Shown piece after piece: positions 33,970-44,505 of a DNA stretch of 64,000 nt. The translations under genes and the position numbers were made by a program. The notes under the pieces are model-generated. The model had not been told where the DNA came from and did no database searches. It saw nothing but the letters and a program-made list of their open reading frames with translations. Location: contig CM060312.1 in NCBI GenBank assembly GCA_030674185.1, positions 28,516,835 to 28,580,834 on the forward strand, written 5' to 3'. The DNA comes from Monoplex corrugatus. Its lineage: Eukaryota; Mollusca; Gastropoda; Littorinimorpha; Ranellidae. Numbering within the stretch: the first letter of the stretch is position 1; each line of letters starts with the position of its first letter.

Positions 33970-34480
33970 AGCTGTGAGACAGGTCCATTGGGACCTTATT
34001 CTACTGTCCTTAGGTGGTGAAATGTTCTGTAGTCTGATACATTCCATCTCCCTGTATGTACTCGAGGCATGGACCCTCTCAGCAGATTTGGAGAGAAAAA
34101 TTCAGGCCATGAAAACGAAGTGTTATCGCAAGGTACTAAACATCAGATATACTGATCATGTCACTAGTGAACAAGTGCGCGAAACCATCCAGCATATCAT
34201 GCAGTCCTGCTGACTTGGGTCATTAAATTAAAAAGGAAGTAGGCCTACCACGTTAGCATGGTCATGTAACCAGATCCAGTGACGTTGTTAAATCAATCCT
34301 CCAGGGAATTGTTGAGGGACGGAGACAGAGTTGAAGACAGAAAAAAAAAAGGAACGGACGCGCTGATAACATTGCAGAATCAACGTGAAAAAAACTATTT
34401 GGAGAGACCCAGGCTTTGACACACAACAGACAGAGCTGAACGAATCTGGTGAACAGTTCTGTAGTGCGGCACTTCAATTA
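33970..34480 (+). pseudogene. RTE-type LINE ORF2, C-terminal part
   Basis: The frame at 33,974-34,213 gives LIHSISLYVLEAWTLSADLE, then KIQAMKTKCYRKVLNIRYTD and HVTSEQVRETIQ. After stops and shifts the motif equivalent to KLKWYGHVTRS...LQG is still visible to about 34,480. This is the usual RTE-type C-terminus, and it supplies what is missing from 30,230-31,920. The two pieces are separated by about 2 kb of CR1/L2-like material. Confidence 0.75.
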
Positions 34481-34496
34481 CTCTTCACAAGTTAAG

Positions 34497-34635
34497 AGAG
34501 AAGGAGGAGGAGGAGGAGATGACGATGATGATGATGATGATGAAAAAGAAGAACAACAACAAAAAGAAGAAAAAGAAGAACAAGAACAAGAAGAAGAAGA
34601 AAAAGAAGAAAAAGAGGGAGAAGAAGAAAAAGGTA
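34497..34635. repeat. Purine-rich microsatellite at LINE 3' end
   Basis: GGA, GAT and GAA triplet runs in succession, directly after the LINE C-terminal fragment. They may have begun as the LINE 3' tail. The Glu-rich plus frame and Phe-rich minus frame are artefacts. Confidence 0.85.
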
Positions 34636-35632
34636 CTATTTTGACCAGCTTTGCTCGGAAACAGACATAGGCACGATTTTTTTTTATTTAAAAAAATTTT
34701 TTTTTTGAAGATGCAAATCGGTAACAAAGCTGCGATCTGTTTATTCCCAAGAAAAAGAAATGCATCCAGCCTTCAGGCTCTGCATCTTCTAGGAACTTAA
34801 TTCATAGACTGAGAGTTGACTCATAGCTAGATAGTTTTTTGAAACCCTCACTGACGTGTATGTGGTCAGTTCACTGATGCTCAGCACTTATCTTTTTACT
34901 GCGTAATTACTCGTATCCATTTTTCGGATGATTCATGATAAATCATTATCGCAGAACATATCGCTCTTGTTTCCTGGTATTTTCACCCCAGGTAAGGAGA
35001 ATGGATAGAATCTGGCTGTGTTTGCAGAACCACTGATTAAGAAACCCTGTCTTCGGACATTTTTCTCTAACTACAGAATTAAGCTATCTAATATACAAGC
35101 GTTATAAGTTTGGAAAACAAAGTTTGTGTATGTGTGGTGGCGCGTGTGTGATTTCGCGTGGCTTGTGTGTATATATATTATCATTATGATTATTATTGTA
35201 TGTGTTATCACTATGATGATGATTATTGTTATCATTATCATATGTTTATCCCAAACAATTGCACTTTTTCAAACGTTGTCTCCAACTCAGCAAATTAACA
35301 GGAAAGTGGTGTCGTTTTCCTCCAAAATTGTGTCTACGGTATATGATTTACTAACTTTTGCGTACCCTGACACGGGCTAGTAGGCCCAAAATCTGCACTT
35401 GTCTTGTTATATTGAATACGCGGTCTGATCCCGTTTTTGGTGTTGCTGTTGTCGTCGTCATCACCATCATCATAATCATCATCACCACCACCACATCATC
35501 ATTATGATGATCATCATCATCAATTACGATGCTGCGCTTATGAATGAATTCACATGTATATCAGACGTGCTAAGGGTCTGGAAAACAACAGCTGTGAATT
35601 CTAATATATAATAAAAAATGTGTTTTGAATTG
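34636..35632. other. Gene-free stretch
   Basis: Contains a T-rich/A-rich hairpin (34,678-34,706) and ATT/ATG/CAT triplet-rich runs at 35,170-35,250 and 35,455-35,525. No gene is recognised. Confidence 0.5.
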
Positions 35633-35634
35633 AA

Positions 35635-35893
35635 GTGTGTGTGCATGTGTGTGGGGTGGGGATGGTGGTGGTGGTGTGCGAGTGTGTGTGAGTGTGCGTG
35701 CATGTATGTGCATGCGTGTGTGTGTGTACGTGTGTGTGTGTGTGCGTGTGTATGTGTGTGAATGTGTGTATATGTGTGTTCGCGCGCGCGCGTGCATGCG
35801 TGTGTGGAAGGGAGGTGTGTGTGTGCATGTGTGTGGGGTGGGGATGGTGGTGGTGGTGTGCGAGTGTGCGTGCATGTATGTGCATGCGTGTGT

Positions 35894-35935
<42 letters not shown>

Positions 35936-36002
35936 GTATGTGTGTGAATGTGTGTATATGTGTGTGTTCGCGTGCGCGCGTGCATGCGTGTGTGGAAGGG
36001 AG
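35635..36002. repeat. Tandem duplication of a ~180-bp GT/GC-rich block
   Basis: Two adjacent copies (about 35,635-35,813 and 35,815-36,002). Each begins GTGTGTGTGCATGTGTGTGG, passes GGGATGGTGGTGGTGGTG, and ends GCATGCGTGTGTGGAAGGGAG after a CGCGCG run. Internal GT tract lengths differ. Long open frames on both strands (Cys-Val and His-Thr rich) are artefacts of the composition. Confidence 0.9.
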
Positions 36003-37142
36003 ATACGCCTTTCATTGGCACGCATATTAATTACTGTTGCATTAATCGTGGGCTGTTGCAGGTTTATTTGAAAATATTACACCATATGAGTTTGTTGTAT
36101 TCTGTTATTTATCATAAAAATGATATTAATATATTTATTATTTTGGGGTTGTCGTGGGATTATTTGATAAGAGGGTGCATGCTTGCGCGAGCGTGCGTGC
36201 ATGCCCGCGCGCGAGCGTATGTGTGTGTGTTGCATTAAGTTTCGAGTTTAATCTTAAATAACAGTTGTTCTTAAGACTTTCAGTCTTGATGCAATGTCTC
36301 ATTCGATCATCGCATTTTAGCGCTGTTAAACTTGCTTCTCGAGTTTCATTGTTAATGTATTTGTTTTGATTATTTTTAACTTGAGTTGTAGGGGCCTACG
36401 TCTTTTTGATACGTCCGTACAACTTTTACTCCTTAGCCTTTTCTCCTCCCGAAGACACCCATGAGGCAATGGGTCGCAACTTTTTCTCTGTCCTCATCCC
36501 CATTCACAGCCGTTGAGAATTTCTTCATCCACTTGATCCGCCCTTACGACGTCTGGTCCTTGAATTTGCCCAAACATGGAGGCTGGTTTGTGGACTCCAA
36601 AAGAGAGGATGCTGTACGCCACCTTCCGGCCATTCCTGCGGCCAAGCAGATACCAGACGTACTATCTAGCATTCCTTGCATCGTACCGGCGAGGCCGAGA
36701 GGGTGGAAACTTGATGTCAAGGCAGCCCAGGATCTTCATTCATACTCATCGCCCAGACCTGTCCCCCGGCGAGGTCACTTCCGTGCTGTACACATTTTTT
36801 CTCTGACCTACCCCTATATGTAGATATATCTCAACCCTTTGACTCCCGCACCCTTATTTTTCGAGAATAAAATGTAAGTCATCATACCATTGATCGTCTT
36901 ACTCAAACGGGAATAGGTAGAGGGAGTGGCTAAAAATCTACTATGAAAGGAAAAACAAGAGCCATCATCAATCAGACAAACAAAAACCATGCAACAACAA
37001 CAACAATAATAATCAAAATAGTAATGATGATGATGATGGTGGTAACAGTATTTATATGGCACCAAATCTTGACAATTCAAAATCAAAGAAACTCATGCTT
37101 CAGACATACGCATGCAATCAACGCAAACTTAGTTACCTTACA

Positions 37143-37173
<31 letters not shown>

Positions 37174-37225
37174 GACCTACACAAATCGAGGGAAAGAGGT
37201 CATTGTAGTTGTAATTCATTGTCAG
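36003..37225. other. Gene-free stretch with one uncertain open segment
   Basis: Between 36,461 and 36,823 two overlapping plus frames are open. One contains VDSKREDAVRHLPAIPAAKQ and the other ERMLYATFRPFLRPSRYQTY. The region is more G+C-rich than its surroundings. I do not recognise either, so it may be a decayed exon or transposon piece. A poly-A run lies at 37,147-37,173. Confidence 0.35.
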
Positions 37226-37229
37226 GAAA

Positions 37230-37885
37230 GAAGTGGATGTCTATTCCAGGCAGCCGTTCTGAGAACGCTGGCCAACAGCTGATAGTTTGAATCTAAGAAC
37301 CTGAAAGGAAACAGTATCTGAAGCTGAGAGCAAGGTGCCGGTCTGCGTAAAAATATTGACGTTGTCGCAAAGATATGATGGATCAGACTGGTGAATAGAT
37401 TTGTAACACAAGGTATCCAGCTTATATTCAATTCTTTTTAAGCAGGCAGCCAGCGAAGAGCGAAGGAGAGGGCTGACATAACCAAACTTTTCTAAGGATA
37501 AGATGAACAGCTGTGTTTTGTATGCGTTGCAAACAGAGGAGAGAAGAAGCTGGCAGTCCAGAAATAGAGTATTACAGTAATCAAAACGAGACAAAATGAG
37601 AGGTGTCCCAAACTTATATGCAGCCTGAGTTGAAAAATATCTTCGAATGTACCGTACCCAACGCGCTGAATCTGATAGTAGCACGATTAGCAGGTCTGGG
37701 TCAGAAACTTCTGCTTAGTGTTCTCTCAAAAGAATCAATGAGAGGGATGATGTTGTCACCTAGCTGTATGGTATTAAGTGTAATAGAGGCACGTTTGTTT
37801 TTTGTGCTTATGAGCATGACCGGTTTTATCACCGTTTAGATGTAATTTATGTTGTGTCATCCAATTTCTGATATCAACGTAGCAG
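37230..37885 (-). pseudogene. CR1/L2-type LINE reverse-transcriptase C-terminal fragment
   Basis: Reading the minus strand from 37,860, KLHLNGDKTGHAHKHKKRAS and ITLNTIQLGDNIIPLIDSFE match the post-catalytic 'N-x-x-K-T-E' region. After a shift, PLILSRFDYCNTLFLDCQLL and SPLLRSSLAACLKRIEYKLD, then LCYKSIHQSDPSYLCDNVNI, match the thumb and C-terminal block (SRLDYCNSLL ... HWLPV ... APSYL). Frameshifts make it a pseudogene. It is a different LINE clade from the RTE-type pieces. Confidence 0.85.
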
Positions 37886-38227
37886 CTGGATTCTTACAGC
37901 GTGGAACGTAAAGTGTTTGCATTTTTCCTGAATCAGAAATAAAGGAAACATGAAGAAATGGGAAATACAGTTGGAGAATGGTGAAGATTGTCACAGTGTT
38001 TGCGATTTATGTGTTTGTTGGTGTGTCTTTAAGTTTCTCATGGCATTTGGTTATTGTTTGCTTTGTTTTATGTCTGTGTGAGTTGATGTGTGTGTGCGTG
38101 CGTGTGTGTGTGGTTGTGTTTTTGCTTTTGTAGTGTTGTTTTGTTTTGTTTACTTGATCAATTCATTGTCCTATTTTCTAACATCGTGATATAACAATGT
38201 GTATGCGTTTATTTTATTTATGTTAGT

Positions 38228-38259
<32 letters not shown>

Positions 38260-38650
38260 TTAATCCTCATTATTTATTTATTTTTCATCTGTTTGTTTAT
38301 TTATGTTTGTTTGTTTACCTATTTACTTACCTGTTTTTTTCGGATTGGACGATAGACTGGAGTAGCTACAGTAAGGGAGACGTTTCTTTAATCGTGTTGA
38401 TAGGGAGATGAGGCTATGAATTTATATTGATTCAGGGTGCTGTTTATGCTGTGATTACATACAAAGGTTAAATAAGTTTGTACTTACTAGCTGGTTGTCT
38501 TCTCTTTTCTGTTGTTTTGGTTTCTTTGCTTTTTGTTTTGTTTTTTTCTTCCTATACACAGATGAGATTCAGAGATACAAGTATCAGTACAATGTAACCA
38601 AACTTGTTCCAGTGATAAACTGATACAAATATAGGATACAAAATCCATAT
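37886..38650. other. Gene-free stretch with poly-C tract
   Basis: Contains a pure C run of about 32 bases at 38,227-38,258, TTTA/GTTT-rich stretches on either side, and a GT run at 38,085-38,115. No gene is recognised. Confidence 0.5.
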
Positions 38651-38652
38651 GC

Positions 38653-38795
38653 CTGGACCTTGCCAGCTAAAAGGGTTTATATGCAGGCTTAAAGCTTGTG
38701 CCATGATCAGTTTGAACCTTCGTTACGTGGCACCAGTGCTTATAGAATTCGCTCCGAGCGCGGAGATCTTATCTTGAGAAATTGAAACCTAGTCC
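38653..38795 (+). repeat. SINE body, 5'-truncated copy
   Basis: It matches the body of the tRNA-Gly SINE at 6,678-6,915: GCCAGCTAAAAGGGTTTATA, GGCTTAAAGCTTGTGCCATG, TCCGAGCGCGGAGAT and TTGAGAAATTGAAAC. The tRNA head is missing. It directly abuts the LINE fragment that follows. Confidence 0.75.
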
Positions 38796-39870
38796 CAGTG
38801 TGGCTTGAGGGCAGAGAGATTCACCATCGACATAATCTTATCTTTTCATTCAGACAGCCACAGAAAAAGAGCCAGAACCACAGCCTTTATATTTGTGCCT
38901 TCTTAGACCTAACCAAAGCTTTTGACCTGGTTAGCAGCAGACGTCTCTTCATTTTCATGGAGAAGATTGGATGCCACAGCTGCCGAGTCTCATCGTCTCT
39001 TTTCATGACGACATGCATGGGGCAGTGCAAACTGATGGATCATACTCAGCGCCATTCTCCATTCAAAGCGGAGTGAAGCAGGGCTGAGTCCTTGCCCAAT
39101 GCTCTTTGGGATTATCTCTTCTCTCTCCTACTGTCGTACGCATTCAGAGCATCTGATGATGGAATGTACCTACACATTAAGTCCGATACTTCAGAGCAGA
39201 GGCCAAAAGTGCGTCGGGTTTTGATCCTGGAGAACCTTTTCCCTGATGATGCTGCCACGAAAGATTATACACAGCCTTATCTCGAGGCTAGTCAGCTACC
39301 TCCACAGCGCATGCTTGCCAAGACTTGGCAACAACAAAAAGAGATCAATGGGCAGAACACAGCGAAGACCCCAGCATCAGCATCGATGATTACACGTTTA
39401 AAGTGGTAAATGAATTCACCTACCTAAGATTTACTGTCTCCAGCAACCTGTCCTCGATCCAGAGCTCAAACGGCAGACTGGGAAATCTGCCGCTGCCACG
39501 GCCAAATTGTCCAAGAGAGAGAGTGGGGAAAATAACTGGCTGACTGCAGCCACCTAGATTGAAGTGTTGAGAGCCTACCTAGATTGAAGTGTTGAGAGCC
39601 TACCTAGATTGAAGTGTTGAGAGCCTACCTGGATTGAAGTGTTGAGAGCCTGCATTCCGTGTACCCTTCTCTACGGCAGCAAGAGCTGGACAATTTTGAG
39701 CGAGAAAAGAGCACCGCCTCAATGGCTTTCACCTGCGGTGCTTGCACTAAATTTTGGGCATTTTCAGGAAGGACCTAAGTTCGTTCAGCCAAAGCCCCAC
39801 TCAGTAAGGCAGCCCTTAAGAGAAGACCCTGCACTGTCGTTGGGTCAGTTCAGTGGAGCTTAGACGTGAC
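38796..39870 (+). pseudogene. LINE ORF2 fragment with internal 25-bp tandem expansion
   Basis: The first frame shows FLDLTKAFDLVSSRRLFIFM, the catalytic-Asp region of a LINE RT. Shifted frames give GMYLHIKSDTSEQRPKVRR and a degraded FADDA equivalent (FPDDAAT), then FTYLRFTVSSNL and RACIPCTLLYGSKSWTIL. It belongs to the same broad LINE group as 1-955. In front of the last motif, a 25-bp unit (CTAGATTGAAGTGTTGAGAG plus CCTAC) is repeated four times at 39,552-39,651. It is non-functional. Confidence 0.8.
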
Positions 39871-40812
39871 TGTTCTAGTTCAATTCTCTAAGTACAGTGC
39901 TTGATTAGCCCCCCTGCTAATGGCAGTAATCGCCCAGTCGCTAATCCGCACTGAGTGAGCAACTCCCTGATAAGAAGCCCGCTGTAAGTTCAACTGCATT
40001 TTTGCCCCAATATTTCCCCCAAGCAATCCTACCAATTTCTGTTACACTATTTTTTGACGGCAGGGAAGTGTTCTTGTAAGGGACCGGTCACCATAATGCA
40101 TTGGTTATCACTATGAATGAATGGAAGGTATTGTGTTCGAATTCCATCAATCCTGTCAAAATCAGTGGTTGCTTTTTATTTTATTTTTTGACCCCTTTAA
40201 CATCTACTCAACGTTGAGTGTGCTGTTAGCTCAATGAGAAGACTGGGACCACACAGTCGAGTCTCATCCACGAATGCGTCATTGAAGGTGTTGCATCAGT
40301 CTCCCAATCAGCACTGCAAGTGTTAGTCTCTCTTTGGCGTGGTTGATGCCAGGATGTTTTAATAACATGCGTAGTCATGCAGTCTCAGTCATAAGTAGAA
40401 CTCTGTAGCATTACATTACAATTGCCATCCCCATTGGCATCACAACCAAAGCATCCAAAACTTGTCCTAGTTTCTGTAGATGTGGCACACACTAAGTGGC
40501 GCACACACACATACTCAAAAGGTGAACACGAATGAAACTATCAAAATATGACGATCCTTTACAAATACTAAGTATTTTCATGAACACCTGTTGCTATGTT
40601 TCCGTATTGAATTTTATGTAAGCTTCATCATTTTCTTTGATCTAGACGTAATTAATTCAGTTTGTTAGGGTGCCATGCTGATGACACAGAAAGCGGGTCT
40701 AACCCTTAGGCGGGCCACAAGCTTTTAGTGGTCCTGCTGATAGTTCAGGGCTCAAGGTTCGAGTCTCATGCAGACCAGTTTTGTTATGGGATGGTTTATT
40801 AGCTAAGATGGT
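39871..40812. other. Gene-free stretch with decayed tRNA-like words
   Basis: B-box-like words occur at about 40,133 (GTGTTCGAATTCC), 40,256 (AGTCGAGTCTC) and 40,755 (GGTTCGAGTCTC). They suggest decayed tRNA-derived SINE heads, though no A box or acceptor stem is clear. A TAGCATTACATTACA word at 40,408 resembles the CR1/L2 tail. No coding signal is seen. Confidence 0.35.
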
Positions 40813-40814
40813 TA

Positions 40815-41180
40815 GAGCATCTGAATACAAATATAAGCATATCTAAAGACACCAAAAGATATATATAAAAACAGGCCTAAAGTACCTAAAATTGCTTCCG
40901 CATATCTCGCCACCTTAGAGCCAAAAATGTACTTAATACATGTACCCAATTATCAATCCTTACAAAAAGTACGTAAGACTTTATCGAACACATATAGGTG
41001 AATGGACCAGCAAGGCAGAAAATGACAGGAAGAAATGACAGAAAGCAAAGGAACAAAGCAGAAACAAATACTGTGACAGAAAAGAGGAAATTTCTAGCAC
41101 AGAATTTCCAGAAGGTGGGGATACTATTTATATTGAAAGAGCCCCTGGCATCCCCACAGGGAAGCTTAGCAATGTATCGG
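40815..41180 (+). repeat. Family R interspersed repeat, copy 2
   Basis: Shares with 41.9, 50.3 and 56.7 kb the blocks TTGCTTCCGCATATCTCGCC, CCCAATTATCAATCCT, GAATGGACCAGCAAGGCAGA, GACAGAAAGCAAAGGAACAA and GGAAATTTCTAGCACAGAAT, in that order. It ends at GGCATCCCCACAGGG. A 5' portion is missing relative to copy 3. Confidence 0.8.
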
Positions 41181-41850
41181 GGCCATTTCAATCCAGTATT
41201 GCAGTGCGTGATCCAACGCACTTGGAATGCACATGCTAATCCTCCTATTTATGACAATAACCAACTAGTTGTACATAAAGTGAAACTTCAGCCCCCAACA
41301 ACCTCATACAGTATAATGTTTGTTAAGGTTCATATGGTAATTGAATTTGCTTTTGACACCGTTTTTAGTACTACTGCCTGGGTAGCAAATGGATTTTGAT
41401 GTTGTAAACATTGGCCGACTGTGATTAGGAATGGTCCATTTTTGTTTTCTTTGAACAAAAGCACATGGATGTCTTGCATAAATGGCATATTTTTTCTAAA
41501 CGTTTTTTTCTTTTGGACTGCTTTATTTTGTGCATTGTTACTGTGTCACTGCCCCACACAATCATTTCAGTTGTCATAAGCCCTGCCAAACTCAGAAACT
41601 CAAGTCACCACGAAAGCTGGGCATGACGGGCCGAAAAACTTGGAACAAATATTCAGTGGAAGCGATGAGCAATGAGACTATCAAGTTCTATTTTAGATCG
41701 AGACTATGGAAGAGGGCTACAGTCTATGCTTCTTTTATGATACATCCATCAGATTTCCAATAAAAAGGTCTGGGATTTGATTCAGCTAGGTGGGAAAAGG
41801 ATGAAGATTTCTCTGATCTCCCAGATCAGTATGTGTGCAGAAATATTATT
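41181..41850. other. Gene-free stretch
   Basis: Unique-looking sequence between two family R copies. No gene or RNA signal is recognised. Confidence 0.5.
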
Positions 41851-41854
41851 ATTG

Positions 41855-42385
41855 TTGTTTCAAGCCCAGCCGACTGCATACAGCTATATCAGGGCTATAA
41901 CCACTTCAAAACATACACAATACTTCAACAGGGAAAAAAAAAAGGAAAAGAAAAATAAGTATATATATATCAATGCATTCATAACCTAAGGAAATGCCCC
42001 TGGTGTTGACCACTCTGTCCAACCTATCGCACAGAGGATCAAAAAAACACCTGAATACAAATTTAAGCACACATAAGGACACCAAAACATATGTAAAAAC
42101 GGGAACCAACTACCCAAAACTGCCTCGGCCTATCTCACCTCCCCAGAGCCAAAAATGCACCCAATACCTGTACCAAATTATCAATCCCAAGAAAAAGTAT
42201 GTAAGATTTTATTGAACATGTACAGATGGATGGAACGGCGAGGCAAAAAATGAAATGACAGAAAGCAAAGGAACAAGGCAGAAACAAAGTGACAGAAAAG
42301 GGGAAATGTCTAGCACAGAATTTTACAGAAGGTGGGGATACAATTTATACTGAAAGAACCCCGGCATCCCCATGGGGGTGTGTGC
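41855..42385 (+). repeat. Family R interspersed repeat, copy 3 (longest)
   Basis: The most complete copy, about 530 bp. It starts near CAAGCCCAGCCGACTGCATA and passes CAAAACATACACAATACTTC, GCCCCTGGTGTTGACCACTC and CAAAGGAACAAGGCAGAAAC, ending at CCCCGGCATCCCCATGGGGG. No terminal inverted repeat, LTR or protein was recognised, so the class is unknown. Confidence 0.8.
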
Positions 42386-44105
42386 AGAACTGTTTGTACA
42401 TAAACCACCTTCACCTGTATACGCAAGTAGAACAAAAGCATGCATATCCAAGATCTTGTAAGTCATGTCAGTGTCCAGTGACTTATGGAAATCTGGTAAC
42501 GCTCAGCAGAAAGCCTGAAACAGCATGCACACCCACATAAGATGGGAGTATGCAGACTGCAGCAACATATCACCTGCACAGTGTGGGTACAACAACATGT
42601 ATACACATATCTGATTGGAATACAAGAAAAGAAAAAAACAATCTTGACACCAACCAGGCCTGAAAGATACACACACCTGAGATACTGGTTGGGGAAACTG
42701 AGCAACACCTCTAATGACCCATTTGTAAGAGGATGAGACTCAACCGTATGGCTTCAAGTCTTCCCAATAAACCCATAGCTTGCACAATCTTGGGTAGCAG
42801 TTGGTCAGGGTGAAAAAGTCCCACAATAATTTTCTGGACTGATAGGGTTTCAATCCACAACCTCCCAGTCAGTAATCTGTTGTGCTAGAACTTTGCCAAA
42901 CTGGCTGGCACAGATATATTTCTGTATCTCATTCACACCATGTATCCCACAAAGGAAAATAAGGCAGGTATATGAATTTAACAAACGTTTTATTCAGCAT
43001 ATATACAGACTCCCCTCTCTCAATAGTCCAAACTGTGGTGATGCAATAGGGCTGAAATGGTCTTGTTCAACTAGAGTGAAGAACCGGCCTTACCCTCCGT
43101 TCTTCACGTGTCCGTCTAAAGGGATAATACGTGCTAAATAATGATTCAAATAAAAAGCCACTCCAACAAGACACGTGACTAAGAAACATTATCAAAAGGG
43201 AAAACAGCAGAGGGAGGGAGGAAAGAAGAATGAGTGGAGAATACAAATGTATGAAGTAACTAAAGAAATGAGCAGATTTTAGATCACACATCAAATCAAA
43301 TGCAAATCAACCTTTTCCAACAGTAAGACAACAAAAAAAGCAATATAATACTATATAAACTGTCTCATCTTTGGTTTTCTGCCTAACATAATTTACCTTT
43401 ATGCGACAGAAAACAAAAACAAGCAAGAACACAACACAACAATTTACATCAGATGAACCGGAGCCTCCACACAACGCTGATGAAAATATCCACACAAAAC
43501 AAAACACTAATGACTACTCAGCCTGTATCAAATGTGGGAAAACAGACCCCAAAACAAAACTGTTAAAGACTGAGACGACTATCTAACCTGTATCAAATGC
43601 AAGAACAGAGACCCCCAAACAAATCTGTTAAAAAAACTAACTCATCCATCTCCACTGTGACAGAGATATATGGTAGAGCTATTTCATTATGATTATGCCA
43701 AGTCGAGGCATACTGTCTGGAGTACACAATAAAAAAAACTACCAACCAAAAAGATAAATACCCCCTCCGAAACCAAATTACCAACCAAAAACACAATACC
43801 CCATTCCCTAAAACAAACAAGTAAAGTACAAGCAAAATCTTCATAGGTAGTTTAAAATAAACACTGATGTAAAAACAAGGAATGGGGGCAGCACAGGGAG
43901 ACAGAGGAAAATGAGTTGGAGAAACAAAGAAAGAAAGGGGGGGAAAAGGCACCCAAAAGCAACTTCATTGTGCTAGATGCTGAGAGTGTAAAAGACAAAA
44001 CTGAAATACAATGAAGGCAATAACCTGAACAGAGTCTACATCCAAGTACAACCATAAAAATGGGCTAAAGGGAAGCAATCAAAACAACAATCTGTCAACC
44101 GCTGA
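42386..44105. other. Gene-free stretch
   Basis: A degenerate tRNA-like head may lie on the minus strand at 42,830-42,900 (B-box-like GTGGATTGAAACCC). At 43,500-43,630 a short block (TATCAAATG ... AACAGACCCC AAAACAAA) is repeated about 95 bp apart. No gene is recognised. Confidence 0.4.
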
Positions 44106-44505
44106 GCTCAGTATGCTCCAGAACTAGTGATGTCAGAACGATATTTCAGTATGCTCCAGCGATGCCAAAAATGATTTCAGTGTGCTCCAGCGATGTGAGA
44201 ATATTTCAATATGCTCCAGACCTACCCTGATGTGAGAATATTTCAGCATGCTCCAGAGCTACAGCAATGTGAAGGATAATATTTCAGTATGTTCCAGAGC
44301 TACAGCAATGTGAAGGAGACTGATATTTCAGTATGCTCCAGCAATGTGAGAATATTTCAATATGCCCCAAAGCTACAGCAATGTGAGAATATTTTGGTAT
44401 GCCCCAGAACTACAGTGGTGTGAGAAATGGTATTTCAGTATGCTCCAGAGTATAGCGATGTGAGAATACTTAAGTATGCTCCAGAGCTTCAGCGATGTGA
44501 GAATA
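44105..44505. repeat. ~38-45-bp tandem repeat array
   Basis: About ten imperfect units built from TTTCAGTATGCTCCAGAGCT, ACAGCGATG and TGAGAATA. Unit length varies because of small indels. No coding capacity. Confidence 0.85.

Noticed and set aside
34485..34727. Glu-rich or Phe-rich small proteins
   Set aside because: They are low-complexity translations of a purine triplet microsatellite.
35524..36071. His-Thr-rich and Cys-Val-rich proteins
   Set aside because: They are translations of GT/AC repeats on opposite strands.
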